Below, in pieces: positions 25,495 to 37,108 of a DNA stretch of 64,000 nt. Location: the NCBI RefSeq assembly GCF_023856365.1, contig NC_064555.1, positions 22,321,254 through 22,385,253 of the forward strand, written 5' to 3'. The position numbers and the translations under genes were made by a program. The notes below the pieces were generated by a model, which searched no databases, had not been told where the DNA came from, and saw only the letters and a list, made by a program, of their open reading frames with translations. This DNA is from Brienomyrus brachyistius. Lineage: Eukaryota > Chordata > Actinopteri > Osteoglossiformes > Mormyridae. Positions within the stretch are counted from its first letter, which is position 1. Every line of letters starts with the position of its first letter.

Positions 25495-26745
25495 GTTCCT
25501 TCCTCCCTCTTCCTCCCTCTTTCTCTCTCTCTCTATCTTCCCATGTCTTTCTCTTTATATCCCCATGTGTGAGTCTCTCCCTCCCTCTCTCTCTCCTATT
25601 CCCCATCTCCCTGACTCTCTTTCTATCTTTCCTCTCCTTCCCTTTCCTTCTGACTCTTTACCTCTCTCTCACTCTCTCTCCCACTCCCCTCTCTCTGACT
25701 TTTTACCTCTCTCTCACTCTTTACGTCTCCCTCTCTCTCCTTTCCCCCCTCTCTCTCCCACTCCCCTCTCTCTGACTTTTTACCTCTCCCTCACTCTTTA
25801 CGTCTCTCTCTCCTATTCCCCCTTTCTCCTATTCCCCTCTCTCTCTCCTATTCCCCCTCTCTCTGATTGTCCCACTCCCCTCTCTCTGACTTTTTACCTC
25901 TCTCTCACTCTTTACGTCTCTCTCTCCTATTCCCCCTTTCTCCTGTTCCCCTCTCTCTCTCTCTCTCTCTCTCCTATTCCCCCTCTCTCTCTCACTCCCC
26001 CCTCTCTGACTTTTTACCTCTCACTCACTCTTTACGTCTCTCTCTCTCCTATTCCCCCTTTCTCCCATTCCCCTCTCTCTCTCCTATTCCCCCTCTCTCT
26101 GATTGTCCCACTCCCCTCTCTCTGATTGTCCCACTCCCCTCTCTCTGACTTTTTACCTCACTCTTTACGTCTCTCTCTCTCCTATTCCCCCTTTCTCCTA
26201 TTCCCCCATTCCCTCTCTCTCCTATTCTCCCCTCCCTCTCTCTCCCACTCCCCTCTCTCTGACTTTTTACCTCTCTCTCACTCTTTACGTCTCTCTCTCC
26301 TATTCCCCCTCTCCCTCTCTCTCCTACTCTCCCCTCCCTCTCTCTCCCATTCCCCTCTCTCTCTCATTTTCCCCCTCTCTCTGACTCTCCCACTCCCCTC
26401 TCTCTGACTTTTTACCTCTCTCTCACTCTTTACGTCTCTCTCTCTCCTATTCCCCCTTTCTCCTATTCCCCCTCTCCCTCTCTCTCCTACTCTCCCCTCC
26501 CTCTCTCTCCCATTCCCCTCTCTCTCTCATTTTCCCCCTCTCTCTGACTCTCCCACTCCCCTCTCTCTGACTTTTTACCTCTCTCTCACTCTTTACGTCT
26601 CTCTCTCTCCTATTCCCCCTTTCTCCTATTCCCCCTCTTTCTCTCTCCTATTCCCCCTCTCCCTCTCTCTCCCATTCCCCTCTCTCTGACTGTCTCCCTC
26701 CCTCACTATTGACTCTCTTTCTCCCCCTCTTTCTCTGGGACAGTC
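25495..26745. repeat. CT-rich polypyrimidine minisatellite, ~1.25 kb
   Basis: Almost pure C/T on the plus strand. A marker phrase GACTTTTTACCTC occurs eight times (about 25697, 25773, 25888, 26008, 26147, 26261, 26406, 26569), usually followed by CACTCTTTACGTCTCTCTC and CTATTCCCC. The last two copies are ~163 bases apart within a near-identical block, which suggests recent segmental growth. Ser/Leu/Pro-rich open frames through it are artefacts. A polypurine-polypyrimidine tract this long can form triplex (H-) DNA. Confidence 0.95.
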
Positions 26746-27390
26746 CTACCCGTAGTGTCATGCTTCAGCTCCGATGCCAGTCTCTCTCCCATTATATCCT
26801 CATTTCTGACTCCCGCGTGGTCCTGTTGGGCTGCTGAAGATGGATGGGGGCGGCCTGTGGGGGATTTAATTGGGGCCAGCCTCTCACCATTCCCAGCTGC
26901 TCTGAAGGCGTGGAGGACCCCGCGATATTGAAACATGCCAGTTTCAAGACGTTGTGGGCAATTTAAACACATGAGCCAAAAGCCAGTTGTATCACACAGT
27001 AATCTAAATTTCATTTTAATGCTGTATATCCTACAATGTTGAGAATGACTTCTATCAATTAATATTTAATGACATTAATAGTTTCTATTTAAGTAAACCA
27101 ACACAGACTTTGTGGTCTATGATAAGTCACATCTTATTTATATATCTTATTTATAAATATGTATTGTACATATTTATAGATTATATATATTTGTAATATA
27201 TTTACATTTATCTCAGTGTTTGTACATGTCATTGCATCCTGACCTTTTATGGAGCATAATGTCTGTCTTGGTTCAACTTTGTAAGGTTTTGCTTAAATAA
27301 AAACTGTTCGTGTCAGTTTCTTTTTCAAGTGTTAAATATTTATGTTTTATTCTGTCAGGAGATCTTTCCATTCTGAAATGGAAATGTAGC

Positions 27391-27423
<33 letters not shown>

Positions 27424-29398
27424 TCCTTCTTCTGGATGACAGCATGTTCAAAGAGTGCTCTGTGCTCTTCATTTAAATAAAAATAAACCCCACTGGAAGG
27501 TGAGCTAGGCCGTTTCCCGAGCTCAGTGTGTGTAATCGTGAGATTAAAAATCATTTTGCATCGGCCTGTTAATCTTCAGTCAGTATAGTGTTAAATAAAT
27601 TAAACGTACATTGTAATTCAGTCTTAAATACGAGCCGTAACAAATTACCGATACTACTGAGCAAGAAAAGAATATCAACACAATCTAAAGAATTAATTTA
27701 AAATGAAAACCATTTAATTTGTGTAAATTAAGTCAATTACACTATTTATTCCGATAAAAAAATACAGACTTTTACTTACTGCAATGGCATGTATAGAAAA
27801 ATATGTTCTGATTTCAATATCATTTCAACATAATTACATATTAGTGTATGCTTGGTGTGTGGCATGTACTATTTTTGGCAAGTTGTTTCTGGGGTAAATG
27901 TGCAATAAGGACAAATCTGCGTGCAACTCAGTGGGATGGTGCAATCGCACGTGTATGACAGCCAGTCACTTGTAGGGTTAGGGCTGGGTGCATCATTTTT
28001 GTGGATGGATTTCATAGACAGTTCACCTGCTGCTCTTGCCTGTTTGCTACCAGCAGAGCCCTGCATTCAAAGCCCTGCATTCCTGATTTCTGGGCGTTAA
28101 AACAGCGTATGGGCTTTATGTAAATATCCTACTCTGTGTATGAGAGAGACCTTTGATCCAGACCAGGGCGCCTATGGCCCTACAGACTCTCTGCTCAGCG
28201 CCTGCAGATATTTAATTCATGTCCTTCCGTACTTACTCAAATTAGGGTCTGGAGTAAAATAATATAATCGTAGTTTTTGTGTTGTGGTATATAATGCAAG
28301 AGGAAGCAGGTCACATGTTTCTGCACGCTTTTTGAAGAGCTTTACTTATGAGGCCCACAGGTCTTGATTTTACACTGGAACTAAACGGCAGGTACGGGAG
28401 CGCCCTCTGGCTGATGTTGGGGTTAGAGCAGGCTGTGTGATGGCTCTTGGCGTTTGATAGGATGAGCAGGACCAGAGTAGGCCGGGCCAGGATGCCCATC
28501 CCCGGCCCCCACTGTAGGACCTGTCCAATCGCAAATCGCAGCAGGTGTCTTTTTTGGACTCTGAAGAGCCTACCCAAATCCACCTTCGGACTCGAGGCTT
28601 GATGCGGCGTTGGTCCGACGGATGCCGTGCGTGGGAACAGGAGCCAGCGCTTCTCTCACGGCCCGGCGGGTCACAGGAAGGCAGCAGGCAGTGCAGACCC
28701 GACAACGTGGCGCACTGGCGGTGGTGGCAGCGGTGGTGGCTGTGGGCCGCTCCAGCCGCCCCTCTCCCAGCCACACGTGCTCGATCTGCTCTCTTTCCGA
28801 CTGCCTGGCAGCCGTGCGGTTTTGCAGACCCGCCTACTGCACCATCCCCGCCCCCCCCCCCCGGCCCTCCCCACCACCACCCATGCTTCACCAGCGCCTG
28901 CTCGCATCTCCGGGAAGCAGCAACTCACCGCCACACACACGCTCGCTCTGCGGGCGTCATCTGAATGAGGCCCCCCCTTGATCCTGTGTGGCTCTGTGCA
29001 GCCAGAGGGCGTCACCACAAATGTGAAGGGGGGGGTTAAGCAAGTGCCTTGGACCCTGGGCGCCCAGATCATCTTAAGACATGCCAAGCCACCCGAGAAA
29101 AAATGCGACGCATGCATCGAGGCCTGCGTCTTCCTGTGACCTTAATCTAGAAAGTAAGGTTTCACAGAGCCGGTTTTATTTCTCCCTGTGTGCTTACTTG
29201 CCGTGTGGCTGTACGAGTAAAAAGCAGCAGCCCTGCCTTGCTCTGGTCACCGCTTTCCTGTTAACACCTGCCACTGTTTATAGCTCAGGGGCAAAAAAAC
29301 GCGCAACACATCCTGTGTCTGCACTGACTGCTTTAAAATAGAAGCTCCCAGACAACTGACACGTGGGGGGTGAGAGGCAGGCTGCAGAGACACATGCG
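26746..29398. other. non-coding interval, AT-rich section with polyadenylation-like signals
   Basis: No coding exon was recognised. At 27000-27320 the plus strand is AT-rich with repeated TATTTAT/ATATTTG words and AATAAA at about 27297. It looks like the end of a 3'UTR, but no upstream exon supports this. A (TG)15 tract lies at 27391-27420. At 28590-28900 a GC/CpG-rich stretch with poly-C (28851-28862) has overlapping open frames without homology. Confidence 0.45.
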
Positions 29399-29488
29399 CA
29401 CTCACTCACTCAGTCAGTTACTCACTCATTCATTCAGTTAGTCACTCACTCACTCACTCACTCACTCACTCACTCACTCACTCACTCT
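29399..29488. repeat. (ACTC)n tetranucleotide repeat
   Basis: About 20 units of ACTC with some CAGT/CATT variants near the start. Confidence 0.95.
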
Positions 29489-30279
29489 CAGAGGCAGCAC
29501 TCATCACATTCGTCTCCGGCCAGCATTAATGGTGGTAATTTATCAACATTTACTCCTCACACCTGTGACAATGTTTATTCCGGCATCCGGTCATGACCAC
29601 GACCGTTTCTGTAGGAATGCTGAAATCTGTGTCAGATTTGCAATCCGGAACCAGGGGAGGCACACGGACGGCGTCAGTATGGCTGGTATCGACCTCCTTT
29701 GTCACGCTTTCACAGACGGGGTTAATTGGGCCCGAGATTCCGGCCGGCTGTGCCATGCCGGGGCGAAGGCAGCCTGCTGCGATGACATCAGCAGCGAGGT
29801 CTTGCTGCGGGACGGGAGTGTGGCTCTCGCACAGTTGCGTCAGGCTCGCCTGGCCGTCTTGGAGGGAAAGAGCGAAAGAAGGACTGAGCGGGAACCACAG
29901 CGTGGAGACACCCTGTATGGAGACACCCCCCCGCCAGCCCACCCTCCCCCCTCGGGGTTTGTCTCGCTAGCAGATTACCACCCCACGAACGTACTCAGGA
30001 TGCAGATGCCTTTATAGTTCGCTTACAGGCTGATCTGCGGCTCTGTCGCGCTTGCGGTCACTGTCTTCATGAGAACTGCACTGTCTTGCTAAAAATGACA
30101 GCCTCTCCCCCCACACCACCAACCCCCTACCGCTCATCTCCGTGCTGCCCTGTCTCCCACCTAGCTGGCCACGAGGATCTTTGATTAACCCTTTTATAGA
30201 CGATTTTGCAGGCATAGAACGTTACGACTGGGTCTAACTCAGGATTATTGAAACCAGCAGCAGAAACTATAGGTGCCGC
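29489..30279. other. non-coding interval, nothing recognised
   Basis: A 162-codon plus frame at 29529-30017 is one of the longer non-repeat frames in the window. It lacks recognisable domains, and overlapping frames on both strands are open because of local GC content. I do not call it a gene. Confidence 0.45.
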
Positions 30280-30660
30280 TTGGTCTATTTACCATTGGAT
30301 GGGGACGCTAAGGCCCTGCCAGGTCTCCCTCCCATTGGACAGAGATGTCAAGGCTCTGCCAGGTCTCTTTCCATTGGACGCATACTCTGAGGCTCAGCCA
30401 GGTCTCTTTCCATTGGACGCATACTCTGAGGCTCAGCCAGGTCTCTTTCCATTGGACGCAGACGCTGAGGCTCAGCCAGGTCTCTTTCCTACTGGGCAGA
30501 GTTGCTGAGGCTCTGCCAGGTCTCTCTCCCATTGGACAGGGAAGCTGAGGTTCTGCCAGGTCTCTTTCCCATTGGATGGGGAAGCCGAGGTTCTGCCAGG
30601 ACTCTCTCCCATTGGACGGGAAAGCTGAGGTTCTGCCAGGTCTCAGTCTGCTTGGACAGC
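30280..30660. repeat. 39-41 bp minisatellite, about 9 units
   Basis: The core GCCAGGTCTCTTTCCATTGG recurs nine times, with spacing of 39 bases in the central units and 40-42 in the outer ones. The two units at 30389 and 30428 are identical over 39 bases, marking the most recent duplication. Because 39 is a multiple of 3, both strands stay open (86- and 129-codon frames); these are artefacts. Confidence 0.95.
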
Positions 30661-31053
30661 ACTGGGCCCCAGAGTCCCGCGCCCCCACAGCTACCACCTG
30701 TCAGCCGGTTCCGGCACAGCCGGTGTCGGGGTCAGTGCCTTCCGGACCCCGCGAGCAGCCGCCATGGTGCTGGAACTGCACACGCCGACAGATGTGGCAT
30801 CACCTTGAGCCACACGGAGCCCCAAAGGTCACCTGTTCACACCACAGGGCCCAGAGCTCGTGGACAGTGCGATTAAGCTCCGCCCTCTGGTCTCTGCCCA
30901 CTTGCTTCGGAGCGTGTGTCCAGCCAAGCCGTCCACGTAAGTCGATCCAAACTGCCTTTGGCAGAGGCTTTGGCTGAGAGGCAACGTTACATGGTCCAAA
31001 AAATCACGACAGGCAGATGGAGTGATTACCAAAAAATTTAGGCTGTCTGTCAC

Positions 31054-31100
<47 letters not shown>

Positions 31101-32715
31101 TAGCAGGAAAGAGAGAAGGAAATGACATCAAGCTTAATATGAACTGACTTCATGGCAGAGAAGTCGCTCTCTAATAAGGCTGTCCGTAACATCCTCAGAA
31201 AGGCACTTAAACAAATGGGCAGAATTTCCTTTGTGTTTTAACAGCGCAGCGACATTTTATTTTTGACAGGAGTGGCAGAGAGCTCGGGGGAAATGTACTG
31301 GGGCTCGCAGCCCCCTGGTTGTAATTTATACAATTAAATTTGTGGTGTTACAGCGTATGACCTGCAGAAGGGACTGCACTGACCATCTGATCCCGTGCTG
31401 TTCTCACTCCTGTCTATTTCCGTGTGCCCGCTGACACACGCCTTCCTTTAAATCTGCCCCTATTAATAATTCATTCGTTTTCATGAAGGTGAGGTTGACA
31501 TTTCCTTCAGCAAACACACAAGAAAGGAGTGTACATTCAGGGGCGCGGAGAGACACCTGCCCAGCTGCTGCTGGGGGAGTTTCGAGCCCAGAGCTCATTG
31601 GCTGTGACAACGTCAGTGACATTTTACATCATAAAACTGATGGGGGGGGGTAAAGGAATTCACATCTCAGGCCTCGCTATCTGCTCTCAGCTAAATGAGC
31701 ACATTCCCCTGCCTTCCCTCGGAGGGCACCGCGAGACACCGAGGACCCCGAAAGTTCAATTAGCTCTCAGCCCGTCGCACCAGATCGCAATCCCTGCAGC
31801 ACTGGGGACATTGGCGATGGGGTCAGTGCTGACCCCAGGCTCTGTGACTTATCCCGGGAAAAATGTTCTCCATGGGGACGGTGCAGCCGAAGTGATGGGG
31901 TCAAACCCTTTGACCCATGTGACCCTCCGGAGGCTCCACGCCATTGAGGAGAGAAGACGGGTCTCTATTTCAGACGTCAAATGAAATGGCGAATGAAAAT
32001 AGATGGAGCCGAATGGAGCGCTGAAGAAAAAGCTGTCGCCCATCAGACAACAGATTCCCGAATCCACGATTTATAGGATTACAATGGTATCTGTTGACAT
32101 ACCATTTGCTCTTTTTCATTAGTCATCCTCACAAACGTGGACCTAGCAGCGTGGTATATTATTTACTAACTTGCACTGTATAAATCCACCTAACATGACG
32201 CTACTCGAAGTCGCTTGGTCTGAAGACGGAGAGACTAAACACAGCTCTTACATGTAGTTGCATCACAAAGCTACTCCATCAGAAATATATTTGTTAAAAA
32301 TTGCGCAAAAGAAGAGCCAAAGTTTAGAAAGTTCCTACTAACTTAATTTCTGCACATACTTTAAAGATTGAAAAGAATAACATGAAATTTTTATTTTTAA
32401 TTGATAAATTTTGCTTAAATTAAGATTTATTTGAGTCAACTGTTTTAGATTACCCTACCCCAAAGTGTCCCAAAAAAGTAATTGCAATATAAATCATTTC
32501 TTCCTGTGTGTAATGCAAATAAAATTTCCACATTAATGAGACTCGCGACATTGCTGTCACCCGTATAATTACCATGCAAACCTGTTCTGCTTTTAGTTAG
32601 ATGTTAACACTGAGTTTGATGCGAAATACTAAAACATATACATTCATGTAATATTAATTCCTTTTGCATGCAAGCCCCCCCCGCACACAATCACATGCAT
32701 ACACGCAAAGAGCCA
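30661..32715. other. non-coding interval with candidate regulatory sequence and (CA)n
   Basis: A (CA)n tract occupies 31057-31099. The flanking 31140-31520 is low-repeat, with TAAT-type homeodomain words (for example TATTAATAATTCATTCG near 31460), and may be a conserved non-coding element. From 32090 to 32690 the sequence is AT-rich. No exon was recognised. Confidence 0.4.
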
Positions 32716-33032
32716 CTCACACACACACACATACACACACATACGTTTGTAATTATATCTTTGTGGGGACTCTCCGTTCATTCCTATGTGCATAACTCTA
32801 ACCCCAAGATGACGACCTTAACCCCCCCCCCCCAGCCCTAACCTTAACCATAATTAACCAAACAAAATACGAGACTTTAGACATTTTTGGTTTTTTGATT
32901 GTATTCACAGATCTTTGTGGGGACCTAAAAAATGATCCTCGGATCATCAAAATACCAGTTTTTTTATTACAATGTGGGGACATTTGGTCCTCACAATGTA
33001 ATATAAACCTAATCCACACACACACACACACA
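32716..33032 (+). mobile_element. fish interspersed repeat 'TTGTGGGGAC' type, fuller copy
   Basis: Bounded on both sides by CA tracts, this contains TTTGTGGGGACTCTCCG, a 'CCCTAACCTTAACCATAATTAACC' region (part shown), and a second TTTGTGGGGACCTAA. It ends with ATTACAATGTGGGGACATTT then GGTCCTCACAATGTAATATA. The inverted copy at 23660-23846 shares the ends and the CCAAACAAAATAC block. It has no coding capacity, so it is a non-autonomous repeat of uncertain class. Confidence 0.7.
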
Positions 33033-35070
33033 AGCAGAACCATACGGACAGCCATTACAAATTCAGTAATATCAAGAAATCCCCACTGTGGACACGGCCG
33101 CCGGCCTGTTCTGTAATTTCTGAGCCAGTATGAGCTCCTGTACTCGGCTGCTGCGGTCAGGCACTTATATTAACAGGATGGAGATGTTCTGGTTCGCTCT
33201 CAGTCGCCTGCAGACCTCAGTGAGTGCAAAGCCAGCACAGGAAGTACACTCCATGCAGCTCGATAACTCGCACTCAGAAGCTACTCCAAAAATCCACCAT
33301 CTACAAAAGCCAATTATTGCCTGGCTGCATGTGTGTGTGTGTGTCTGTGTGTGTGTCTGTGTCTGTAGAGGGGTGGGGTATGTCCTTAATGTTGTTGTCA
33401 AACACTGGAGGACGGAGAATGATGTGTGTTTTCTATTCCTGCCACTTTGGGTCTAGTAATAAGTGTGAAAAATCTCATTAATTCAGGCTGACTCTTCAGA
33501 TCAGCTGCTAAGTCTCTTGTATTGTCACTTATGCGAGAGCCCTTTCAGCGCCTAACTAGCATCATCTCCATGGCGACGGGACAGCCATGCTCCGCACATC
33601 CCCACAAACTTTTCTTTTTTTGTTCCAGACAAAGCTTGACAAACCACATGTGACTCACGGAGATCAGTTCTCGGTATAATTCGCACGCGGCGTGGCCATA
33701 TTGATTTTTAATCTGCCTCTTCCCCATGGGCCAGCAATGCATTCCTGTCTGCTTCTCAGGATCGCCGCAGGAACCCCCCCCCTCCCCCCCCCGGTGTCAT
33801 CCTCCCCCTCCGATGAGAGACATCAAGCTCCCACCCCCCTATTTAACTGTGACCGTGTCGAAAAACTTATTCTAGAGCCCGATTACCGAATAGGAAGTCA
33901 ATAATAAAACGAGACGACATCACTTCCTGTCGATCGTAGCGGCCCATTTGCACGTTGCCATTGTGTTGCCAGCTCACTGAAATGTCGTTAATCCTCTAGA
34001 GCATCAGTTTACATAGGACCTCATAGCTAGCAAATATTAAAAGATGGGCTGCATTTGCAGTGCCAGTGATGTGTTCGGTGTTTTGCCGGCCAACTGGACG
34101 TGAGATTTCATTCTGGGCCGGTTTAACCATCCTGGCTGATGCTATTTCTCCCTCTAAAGTCCCCTTTCACAGTCATCTATGAATTTATTTCCCTTTACGG
34201 CTCTTTCACCCCCCTTATTCTCAGTTATTGCCTTATTATATAAATCTGGCGACTGTCACACTAAAGGACAAACAATATATTGGCCTTTAACAGCGGCATC
34301 ATAAAGCTGAATTATTAAGATGTCCCAGGACTTGGGGAAAATGCCATAGAGTTTACACCGCCAAGTCGTATTCGCCAGGAGATTGAGGGGATTGATATTG
34401 ACTAAGTGAACTGATTAAGGAAATTCACAGGAGATAAAATATGAGCTTACTGTTTTATTATTTCGGGCGTGGGGGTTCCACATAATGAAATGTGTTAGTG
34501 GAAAATCAAATGCAAATATTCATTTTAAAAGCAAACTATTACACAGCAAATATTCAGTCAGATAGTCAGATACCTCTGAAAAACAACAAAAACAATCGTT
34601 TATTTAAAAAAATTCAGTTATTCTGTTTGCTGCTCCTCTACGAAATCAGCAAACCTGCTCTTCGCGATTAATTAACAAAGGTGTTAGAGTCTCAGTACAG
34701 TGAGGAATCCTCTGTCAAAAACACCAAATTACACATCTGAGCTCAGACCTCCCGTGTGCCTAATTAACCCACACTCGCTAAGTGTGGATCGGCTAACCCA
34801 AAGTCCCGAATCTGGCTGTCAGAGGCCGATGCTGAGTAAGGAATTCCAGTGTGAAGAGGATCCTCCTCCCATTAAGAGCAGGAATTGTTTCTGAGAAGGA
34901 ATAACAGACGTGTTAGAAGTCGGTGATTTATGTTAGGGGTGAAAGGGCACCATTCATGGTGTAATCTCTGATTGAATGTAAATCCTGAGCTACACAGTCG
35001 CTGAGGTAAACTAGGGGCACCTGACTAATGGAATGGCACATTTTCACGGTAAGTCTAACCTGCCTAACCC
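33033..35070. other. non-coding interval with enhancer-like sequence
   Basis: A TG tract lies at 33330-33366. The parts 33480-33750 and 33900-34900 contain few repeats. In particular, 34130-34480 has AT-rich homeodomain-like words (TGAATTATTAAG near 34310) and no long open frame. No exon was recognised. Confidence 0.4.
34130..34480. promoter_or_regulatory. candidate conserved non-coding element
   Basis: Low-repeat sequence of balanced composition with phrases such as GCGGCATCATAAAGCTGAAT and TTATTAAGATGTCCCAGG, and no coding potential. This texture is typical of developmental enhancers in gene deserts. The call is by appearance only. Confidence 0.28.
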
Positions 35071-35380
35071 CAGCTAGCCTGTGCAGCTAGCCTGTGCGCC
35101 TCCCCTCCGCAGTTAGACTGTGCAGTTAGCCTGTGCGGCTAGCCTGTGCGCCTCCCCTCTGCAGTTAGACTGTGCAGTTAGCCTGTGCGGCTAGCCTGTG
35201 CGCCTCCCCTTGCAGTTAGCCTGTGCACTTAGCCTGTGCGCCTCCCCTCTGCAGTTAGACTGTGCAGTTAGCCTGTGCGGCTAGCCTGTGCGCCTCTCCT
35301 TGCAGTTAGCCTGTGCAGTTAGCCTGTGCACTTAGCCTGTGCGCCTCCCCTCTGCAGTTAGACTGTGCAGTTAGCCTGTG
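35071..35380. repeat. 13 bp / 52 bp hierarchical minisatellite
   Basis: A 13-base word (CAGTTAGCCTGTG and variants with CGGCTAGC or CACTTAGC) alternates with GCGCCTCCCCTCTG. Together they form a 52-base (4 x 13) higher-order unit present several times, some copies shortened or extended by one 13-mer. Confidence 0.93.
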
Positions 35381-35917
35381 TCGCACTCCGTTCCTGTCAT
35401 GTGTATCAGTGAAGCCAAACACTAAATCTGAGCCGTGAGGCATTTCATTGAAGCCGCAGTGGATGATCAATGTGTAGAAGCAGGATCGAAGGGTTTCAAT
35501 GGCTTACCCCTACGATCACTTCCTGCTTGAAGAACCCAGCAAATGCGTGCATTAGAAGAGATTAACAGCTAAGCCTTAAATGGTGGTACGGAGGGGAGGC
35601 CACACCCTTCTCCTCCTCCTGCTCAGCTGAGGGATTTATATGGTTTTAGATGCACAGGGCTGCCTTGGCTGCTGACCTCAGCATCACCTTCCTGCACCAT
35701 CATGACCCCAGGAATCATCTTCACCACACTTATCACCCCATTCCACCCTCTAAGGTTCAGGCCCCCTCTTTCAGATATTCCTCCGTATTAAGGCCATGCA
35801 CACACAAACACACACGTAGGTTTGGTCTCCCTGGCATCTCTGCCCCTCCTCTCTGTGCCTTCGACAATGCTTCGGAGTCCTGTTCTGGGTTTTGGTTGCT
35901 TCGGAGAAAATCAACAA
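35381..35917. other. non-coding interval, nothing recognised
   Basis: No exon or known repeat was seen between the 52 bp array and the ATT arrays. Confidence 0.45.
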
Positions 35918-36102
35918 TTATTATTATTATTATTAAAATAACAATTATTATTATTATTATAGATAGATAACTGTGTGTGAGGATAATAAGAGCTGTTAAT
36001 ATACATTATTATTATTATTATTATTATTATAGATAGAGAACTGTGTGTGAGGATAATAAGAGCTGTTACTATACATTATTATTATTATTATTATTATTGT
36101 TG
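35918..36102. repeat. (ATT)n arrays with a 70 bp duplication
   Basis: ATT trinucleotide runs flank the phrase ATAGATAGATAACTGTGTGT and GAGGATAATAAGAGCTGTTA. The phrase is present twice, 70 bases apart (about 35961 and 36031) and nearly identical. Confidence 0.9.
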
Positions 36103-36387
36103 TCAGAGTTCGCGGGTGCGGACGGGCAGGCTGGCAGGCAGGAGGTCGGGAATGACGAATCAGGTAGCCGAAAGTCGGGGAAAACTGGGATTTATTACGG
36201 GGAAGACGGCTACGGGCAGGGCAGGACAGAACAACAGCACTAACAATACCTCACATCAGTGACGGACACTGGACAGGGCAAGACGTGGACTGATATAGAA
36301 AAGAGAGGGTGAAATAACAGGGCACAGCTGGGCATGATTGGGGAAGCACACGTGGATGATCAGGGGGCGTGGCACACACGAGGATCC
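36103..36387. mobile_element. probable non-autonomous element inserted in an (ATT)n tract
   Basis: Unique sequence starting CAGAGTTCGCGGGTGCGGAC and ending GGGGGCGTGGCACACACG is bracketed on both sides by (ATT)n. It includes 'GATTTATTACGGGGAAGACG' and 'AACAGGGCACAGCTGGGCAT'. These phrases are typical of a family widely dispersed in fish genomes. Clear terminal inverted repeats were not seen, so the class is left open. Confidence 0.45.

Positions 36388-36427
<40 letters not shown>
36388..36427. repeat. (ATT)n microsatellite
   Basis: About 13 uninterrupted ATT units, the right-hand partner of the array at 35918-36102. Confidence 0.95.
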
Positions 36428-36469
36428 CTAGCAGCCAAAAGTCCTAAAGTTAAACACCATGTAGCTGTT

Positions 36470-36780
36470 ATATATTACGTGCCTTTCTCTCCCATATAAT
36501 TATTTGTAAGTGAGCAGTGAACTGCACAGCTTTTTACCACAGTAAATACCACATAAATACCCCAGTGCTGAGGGGAATTCGGCTTTGCACAGAAGCGCTG
36601 AAAGGGTGACGCTCTGTATGGCCCAGCGGGGCGGCGAGCTGCATCCAGATGGCCGGGGGCCTCGACTCCGCACCCCGCGGTTTCCGATCGCCGCACACAC
36701 CCGTGTGCTGCATTTAAGAACAATTACGCATTAGCATGTAATTATGCTTCTGATTAGCCCAACCAGACGTGAGTCATTTA
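36470..36780. promoter_or_regulatory. candidate conserved non-coding element with homeodomain-type sites
   Basis: A CpG-containing part (36570-36690) leads into AT-rich ACAATTACGCATTAGCATGT and AATTATGCTTCTGATTAG at about 36719-36757, which is dense in TAAT cores. No repeat and no coding frame with homology was seen. Conservation is untested. Confidence 0.28.
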
Positions 36781-37108
36781 TGTCAGAATAGGTACTACAG
36801 TATAACTATAAGAGCAATGACAAGACATGGAAGTGATATGGAGGGTTATGGAAAGGATGGAGGGATCTGGGAGTTCGGTGCTGGCTCTGCTCCTGCTGAG
36901 GCGGCTGCTGGGAGCTACCACAGGAAGACTGACCACTGGGCGAGGAATGTTCATGCAGAGGGAGTGCTTGCTAGCCATTTAAAGACACAGCCTTGAGTCA
37001 GTCAGCTAGCAATGAAGGGGGCTGTAATCAGGAGAGTTTAGTTCGGGGGAAGGGGGGGTCCAAAGGCCAGGGTGGGTGTGGTGGAGACTGGCGTAATGTT
37101 AAAGTGAG

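Noticed and set aside
25395..26407. Ser/Leu/Pro-rich frames
   Set aside because: Translation of the CT-rich minisatellite.
29399..29488. Possible CRISPR-like or regularly spaced repeat
   Set aside because: It is a plain ACTC microsatellite with no spacers; the organism is a vertebrate.
29529..30017. 162-codon frame considered as a single-exon gene
   Set aside because: No recognisable domain, comparable frames open on the opposite strand, and no promoter or polyadenylation context.
30248..30697. 86- and 129-codon repetitive frames
   Set aside because: Products of the 39 bp minisatellite.
35071..35380. Repeat-spacer array resembling CRISPR
   Set aside because: The intervals are themselves repeats of a 13-base word, so it is a minisatellite, not repeats separated by unique spacers.
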